A DNA stretch of 10,246 nucleotides from an uncultured Thalassolituus sp. (GTDB lineage: Bacteria > Pseudomonadota > Gammaproteobacteria > Pseudomonadales > Oceanobacteraceae), in NCBI GenBank assembly GCA_913054055.1, contig CAJXIT010000105.1, forward strand, positions 1-10,246. The letters are read 5' to 3'. Shown here one piece after another: positions 7,207 to 10,246 of the stretch. The translations under genes and the position numbers were made by a program. The notes below the pieces were generated by a model that saw only the letters and a list, made by a program, of their open reading frames with translations, searched no databases and was not told where the DNA came from. Each line of letters opens with the position of its first letter. The first letter of the stretch is position 1.

Positions 7207-7641
7207 TCAATGGGTTTTAATGGCATCTCTAAGCTCAGTAAAAATACTCCAGCCTGTATCCTCATCCGACACCACATCTATCGGATAAAGCCCTGTATCG
7301 GTAGGAATCGTATTTAAGTCTTTCTGAACCTCATCATTATCACGGACATAGATAATCCATTGATTCACCCCTTGAGCCATTAAAACCATCACCAAAATAC
7401 CGTGCTCATTTGGCTCAATGGCGGCCATTAACTTTGTATTAAAGTCATCAATACCTTCTAACTCTTTGGCTGATGGGTAGCCTGTCTCAGGGTCTACATC
7501 CTCTGCTTCCCAAGATATCTGAATACACTGACCATACTTGCCAGATTCAAGTTGCTCCTGAACATTATCTCGATAACGAATTGTAATGGGTTGATCATTT
7601 AAAGTGCCATCTGCAAGCACCCAACGGTTTGAAAAGGCCAT
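7207..7641 (-). CDS. DUF695-like small cytoplasmic protein
   Basis: The 144-residue reading uses the ATG at 7641. An AGGGATGG stretch just upstream gives a ribosome site, and the 10-residue longer form starting at 7671 has no such support. The protein is acidic, with no signal peptide or membrane segment. Its layout resembles my recollection of DUF695 proteins: an N-terminal Trp followed by QPITIRYRD, a central ISWEAEDVDPETGYPSAKELEGIDDF block (about 42-67), a hydrophobic strand HGILVMVLMAQGVNQWIIYVRD (about 80-101) and a C-terminal DTGWSIF (about 128-134). No catalytic motif is visible and no function is known to me. It is a single gene, divergent from the ArsR gene across 215 bases and convergent with ylqF. 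The coding call is firm; the family name is moderate. Confidence 0.8.
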   Translation of the reverse strand: MAFSNRWVLADGTLNDQPITIRYRDNVQEQLESGKYGQCIQISWEAEDVDPETGYPSAKELEGIDDFNTKLMAAIEPNEHGILVMVLMAQGVNQWIIYVRDNDEVQKDLNTIPTDTGLYPIDVVSDEDTGWSIFTELRDAIKTH

Positions 7642-7780
7642 AAACCATCCCTGTTTTATTATTAGATCCACATTAAACCTAGCAGAATATAATCAAAATG
7701 CACTAAAACCCTGATTCTTATGGCACAAACAAAGCACTATTTATAACAATTCATCTATAACATTCTATTCTGAGCTTAAA

Positions 7781-7804
7781 CTAAATTAGAATATGCTAAT
7801 TTAG
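7781..7804. promoter_or_regulatory. AT-rich palindrome, probable operator of the ArsR-type regulator
   Basis: CTAAATTAG and its exact complement CTAATTTAG are separated by six bases (AATATG), giving 22 of 24 symmetric positions. A possible -10 element TATGAT lies at 7815-7820, placing the palindrome over the expected -35 region of the downstream gene, the usual position for ArsR-family autorepression. No GC-rich stem or T run fits a terminator. That it is the operator is inferred from symmetry and position. Confidence 0.65.
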
Positions 7805-7856
7805 CTACTTCATTTATGATACATTTGCGAAACAAGCAATAACCAAGAGGCTGAGA

Positions 7857-8177
7857 GTGGAAAAGACTGACATTGCAAAAGAAATGAAAACTCATGCTCA
7901 AGATGCAGCACAGCTACTGAAAGCACTAGCCAACGAAAGCCGCCTTATGATTCTCTGCTCTTTGGTACAAAGTGAACTGAATGTATCTGAATTAAATGAT
8001 CAGGTTGATCTCAGCCAATCCGCTCTAAGTCAGCACCTAGCATGGTTAAGACGAGAAAACTTGGTACAAACTCGCCGCGATGCACAAACCATCTATTACT
8101 CTCTACAAGGCAGCAAAGCTAAAGAAGTGATTCAAGTGCTTCAAGGTATCTACTGCGCACATTTAACCGGTAAATAG
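7857..8177 (+). CDS. ArsR-family transcriptional regulator, BigR/SqrR/YgaV type
   Basis: This is a 106-residue winged-helix repressor. The start is a GTG supported by AAGAGG (7845-7850) six bases upstream. The ArsR core reads ALLKALANESRL-like at 18-30, a second helix NVSELNDQV (42-50), the recognition helix LSQSALSQHLAWLRR (52-66), and the wing VQTRRDAQTIYYSL (70-83). It lacks the ELCVCDL metal site of arsenic/cadmium sensors. Instead it has Cys34 in MILCSL and Cys100 in GIYC. In BigR and SqrR the persulfide-sensing cysteines occupy the same two contexts at the same 66-residue spacing. A sulfane-sulfur or redox sensor is therefore the best inference. No sulfide oxidation gene is nearby; the only partner is the DUF2489 gene 5 bases downstream. 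The palindrome at 7781-7804 probably mediates autorepression. Confidence 0.92.
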   Translation: MEKTDIAKEMKTHAQDAAQLLKALANESRLMILCSLVQSELNVSELNDQVDLSQSALSQHLAWLRRENLVQTRRDAQTIYYSLQGSKAKEVIQVLQGIYCAHLTGK

Positions 8178-8182
8178 ACCAC

Positions 8183-8644
8183 ATGAACGTATTATTAATC
8201 ATTGCCACTATTGTCATTGTAGCACTCAGTTTGATCGCCAGTTATTACCTGTTAAAAGTTCGCCAGTTAAATAAGCAACAGCTTGAACAAAACAAGCAAA
8301 ATCAAGCGGCATGGCAAGCCAATCAAGATGAACTGATTAAAGACATTCAGTTTATTGCTAACTCCATGTTACAACAGCAATGCGAAATCACAGAAGGCTG
8401 TATGCGTCTGGGTTATTTGATTCCTAAAGTAGATGACTCCGAAGCGATCAAAAACACTTTTAAGCACATATATAACCACTATACAGCCACTGCTCACATG
8501 CCTATCAAAGAGGCGTACCAGGCATTAGATAAAAAAGAACAATTTAAACTGGATTCAAAGCGATTTTCTTTAGAAGCTAAAAACACAGAAGGCGTATTAC
8601 AAGATTGTAAAAAGCTAGCTGTACATATTTTCATTAGGTCTTAG
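8183..8644 (+). CDS. DUF2489 family single-pass inner membrane protein
   Basis: The 153-residue protein begins with one hydrophobic helix (about 3-24, LLIIATIVIVALSLIASYYLL) followed by a Gln/Asn/Lys-rich helical linker. Then comes the segment by which I recognise DUF2489: IQFIANSMLQQQCEITEGCMRLGYLI at about 52-77, IYNHYTATAHMPIKEAYQAL near 91-110, and a basic Lys-rich C-terminal helix. Function is unknown to me; the cytoplasmic domain is predicted helical. The ATG is 5 bases after the ArsR stop with only a weak ribosome site, so translation is probably coupled to the regulator. The three cysteines Cys66, Cys72 and Cys143 are notable next to a cysteine-based regulator, but no link is shown. 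No clear hairpin terminator follows. Confidence 0.85.
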   Translation: MNVLLIIATIVIVALSLIASYYLLKVRQLNKQQLEQNKQNQAAWQANQDELIKDIQFIANSMLQQQCEITEGCMRLGYLIPKVDDSEAIKNTFKHIYNHYTATAHMPIKEAYQALDKKEQFKLDSKRFSLEAKNTEGVLQDCKKLAVHIFIRS

Positions 8645-8700
8645 CCGGTAACCACTCTCCCAGCCTTAATGCATAGTGAATCATAGTGCGATCTTTGGTA

Positions 8701-8722
8701 AACTGTGAGATAGCTCACATTT
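8701..8722. promoter_or_regulatory. CRP/Vfr-type binding site upstream of the lipoprotein gene
   Basis: TGTGAGATAGCTCACA (8704-8719) has both half sites of the CRP consensus TGTGA-N6-TCACA intact. Over 22 bases it agrees with the E. coli consensus at 18 positions by hand count, and it closely resembles the lac operon site. It ends 14 bases before the start codon, so CRP bound here would sit on or just downstream of any promoter. That suggests repression rather than activation. Confidence 0.72.
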
Positions 8723-8725
8723 ATC

Positions 8726-8729
8726 AGGA
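8726..8729 (+). promoter_or_regulatory. Ribosome binding site setting the lipoprotein start at 8737
   Basis: AGGA is seven bases upstream of the ATG at 8737. The longer in-frame start at 8686 would place 17 polar residues before the lipoprotein signal peptide and put the CRP-type site inside the coding sequence. Confidence 0.8.
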
Positions 8730-8736
8730 TCGTTAC

Positions 8737-10113
8737 ATGACTCATCGCTTACTTCCAGTTGTTTGCCTTTCTCTACTTACTGCTTGTGTTGGTAATTCGG
8801 TTAAAGATGGTGAAAGCATTCAACAATCGGCGATCCAACAGGCTAAAGCGACCAAGCAAGACCCTCAAACAGTAATTTCAGATAGTCAAACACTTCAACT
8901 GGAAGCACAAAGAGAAGACCTGTATTTCTATAGCCCTACTTATATGGAGCAAGCTGAAGAGGCACTGGAAGATGCTGAAGATGCCATTAAAAGCAACAAA
9001 CCGACCCATGAAGTCATTGCCCACGCCTTAGCCGCTCAAAAATTATTCAAGCGCGGCCTAGAAAATAAACCCACTGTTTTAAAACAATTAAGCGCCACGT
9101 TTTCTGGCTTAGAAATGCTAAAGGACATAAACACTGACAAGGTTCTGGCTTCAGACTTTCAAGACCTTCAAGATGATACAAAAGACTTAATTATTTTAAT
9201 TGAACAAGGTAAAACCACACAGGCTATCGCCGATCAAAAAGAACTTTTGGGCGATATTACAGAAGTTGAAATTAGCACCCTTAAAAAAACATACTTAACT
9301 GTAGTTGAAGATGCTTTAGAAAAAGCTGACGATGCCGATGCCGAAGATTTTGCAGCTAAATCGTTTTTATCCGCCCAAAAGAACATTGAAACCTTCGAAC
9401 TATTCATAGAGTCCTCTCCTAAGCAAAGAGAAGCCATTAAGAATAAATCCAGTGCTGCTATTCACTTAGCCCAGCACGCTGAACATGTGGCAAAAGCTGC
9501 ACAGCCTCTATTAAAACTAAACCCTGAAACTGCTGAAGAACACATACTATTCATAGAAACATTAATGGCTAGGGTCGGTACTGCACTTGGCCAGTCTGAT
9601 GTTTCACACCTAAACCTAAACAGCCAATCTATCGCCATTGCTCAAGCAGCTGAAACCATCAATAAGCGTGCAAACACTCAAGTTCAAATTGCTGCACAAA
9701 CAGCATCATGGGAAATAGAAAAGGCGAAGTTAATAGCTGAAATTAAACAACTTAAAAGTCAGCCGCAAGTTGAAGTAGGCAACAACGCTCAAGAAAACGT
9801 AGAAGAAATGATCGAAGCTAAAACACCTGCCAAGAATGATGAAGCTAAATCAACAATCAAAGAAAACTCTGAGAGTAAGGCAATTCTAAATAATAAAGCA
9901 GAATCAACAGAAGAAGCTAAAGCAACTCAGGCTAACGCCCTAACCTCTGATTCACCTGCTAATATTGAACATAAAGCCGCAAGTAATGAAAACACTCAAA
10001 AAGTGAATGATACAAACCTTGAACAATCCGCTCAACCAGAACAACCCCCACAGCAACCAAAATCTACAGCACCTGAAAACGAAGAAATTGAAGCTGACAC
10101 CCCAGAAAATTAA
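8737..10113 (+). CDS. Alanine- and glutamate-rich lipoprotein with disordered C-terminal tail
   Basis: The 458-residue product starts with a lipoprotein signal peptide (MTHRLLPVVCLSLLTAC) whose lipobox LTAC gives lipidated Cys17. The +2 residue is Val, not Asp, so outer-membrane sorting by Lol is expected. Residues about 60-340 are almost entirely helical and heptad-like, including YSPTYMEQAEEALEDAEDAI, a motif I associate with DUF4398-like segments of OmpA-family lipoproteins, and TASWEIEKAKLIAEIKQLKS near 325-343. In such proteins a peptidoglycan-binding OmpA domain usually follows. Here the remaining roughly 115 residues are a low-complexity Glu/Ala/Asn/Lys/Pro tail, and no OmpA-like motif is visible. 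It lies 92 bases after the DUF2489 gene and upstream of murI. An envelope structural role is plausible but unproven. The CRP-type site overlaps its upstream region. Confidence 0.88.
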   Translation: MTHRLLPVVCLSLLTACVGNSVKDGESIQQSAIQQAKATKQDPQTVISDSQTLQLEAQREDLYFYSPTYMEQAEEALEDAEDAIKSNKPTHEVIAHALAAQKLFKRGLENKPTVLKQLSATFSGLEMLKDINTDKVLASDFQDLQDDTKDLIILIEQGKTTQAIADQKELLGDITEVEISTLKKTYLTVVEDALEKADDADAEDFAAKSFLSAQKNIETFELFIESSPKQREAIKNKSSAAIHLAQHAEHVAKAAQPLLKLNPETAEEHILFIETLMARVGTALGQSDVSHLNLNSQSIAIAQAAETINKRANTQVQIAAQTASWEIEKAKLIAEIKQLKSQPQVEVGNNAQENVEEMIEAKTPAKNDEAKSTIKENSESKAILNNKAESTEEAKATQANALTSDSPANIEHKAASNENTQKVNDTNLEQSAQPEQPPQQPKSTAPENEEIEADTPEN

Positions 10114-10157
10114 CTCACAACAAAACCTACTTCACTCTAAACCCATAAAAGTTTTAT

Positions 10158-10163
10158 TATAAT
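10158..10163 (+). promoter_or_regulatory. Possible -10 element for murI
   Basis: A perfect TATAAT lies 26 bases before the murI ATG at 10190. No good -35 hexamer is present at standard spacing, so promoter strength is uncertain. Confidence 0.35.
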
Positions 10164-10186
10164 AGGGCTAACATGGCCCTTTATTT
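10164..10186 (+). terminator. Weak intrinsic terminator after the lipoprotein gene
   Basis: AGGGC and GCCCT form a 5-bp GC-rich stem around the loop TAACATG, followed by TTATTTT. The stem is short and the T-tract is interrupted, so termination may be partial. It lies 50 bases after the lipoprotein stop and just before murI. Confidence 0.5.
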
Positions 10187-10189
10187 TGG

Positions 10190-10246
10190 ATGGAAGTTTT
10201 GCCTCGTATATTATTATTTGACTCAGGCGTTGGCGGCTTAAGTATC
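10190..10246 (+). CDS. murI: Glutamate racemase, N-terminal fragment cut by the window end
   Basis: Nineteen codons read MEVLPRILLFDSGVGGLSI. The motif ILLFDSGVGGLS is the N-terminal signature of glutamate racemase, including the Asp-Ser pair at the active site. The enzyme interconverts L- and D-glutamate to supply D-glutamate for peptidoglycan. The start is uncertain: the ATG at 10190 has no ribosome site, whereas a TTG at 10199 has GGATGG five bases upstream and would give a product beginning MPRILLFDSG. The rest lies beyond the window. Confidence 0.88.
   Translation, partial: MEVLPRILLFDSGVGGLSI

Noticed and set aside
7721..7736. Sigma-54-like element, TGGCAC-N7-GCA
   Set aside because: The -24 half and the GC of the -12 half fit, but the usual TT before GC is AA, no enhancer-binding regulator is nearby, and it lies about 120 bases before the start codon. 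Too weak to call.
7742..7765. Direct repeat TATAACAATTC / TATAACATTC
   Set aside because: Two imperfect copies in AT-rich intergenic DNA with no third copy or symmetry; chance is likely.
8673..8688. Direct repeat ATAGTG with 10-base period before the lipoprotein gene
   Set aside because: Only six bases per copy and two copies; not distinguishable from chance.

Overview
The window looks like chromosomal core and near-core DNA from a marine gammaproteobacterium, probably in or near the Oceanospirillales. It is AT-leaning. It carries a gamma-type BolA, a DUF2489-type membrane protein, a YlqF-family GTPase and the start of murI. The genus is an inference; no rRNA or other phylogenetic marker is present. 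There are no tRNAs, insertion sequences, phage genes or CRISPR arrays, and no gene-free stretch longer than about 215 bases.

Layout. 1-921 (+) is the 3' part of a TPR-type protein that begins outside the window. 1062-4175 (+) is a complete short-form putA, the bifunctional proline catabolic flavoenzyme. It meets a minus-strand gene for an exported START-domain protein (4250-4945) at a near-perfect bidirectional terminator. bolA (5038-5346, -) lies upstream of that gene on the same strand. Across a 144-base divergent region, 5491-6063 (+) encodes an unrecognised 190-residue protein with a ribbon-helix-helix-like segment and a long acidic tail. It is followed by a terminator and a circularly permuted ribosome-assembly GTPase of the YlqF/RbgA family (6232-7161, +). 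That gene converges on a small DUF695-like gene (7207-7641, -). Next come an ArsR-family regulator of the BigR/SqrR/YgaV type (7857-8177, +), a tightly spaced DUF2489 membrane protein (8183-8644, +), a lipoprotein with a long disordered tail (8737-10113, +), and the first 19 codons of murI (10190 to the window end, +).

How the genes relate. Most are independent housekeeping units separated by clear hairpin terminators. Only arsR-DUF2489 looks like a coupled operon. The most informative signals are regulatory. (1) A LexA/SOS box matching the E. coli core at 15 of 16 positions lies between bolA and the unrecognised 190-residue gene, just upstream of a good sigma-70 promoter; this makes that gene a candidate uncharacterised DNA-damage-inducible gene. 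(2) A very strong CRP-type site lies immediately in front of the lipoprotein gene, in a position that fits repression better than activation. (3) A 9+9 palindrome precedes the ArsR gene, whose protein keeps two cysteines 66 residues apart, as in persulfide sensors of this family, yet no sulfur-oxidation gene is nearby. I found no multi-gene defence or biosynthetic system.
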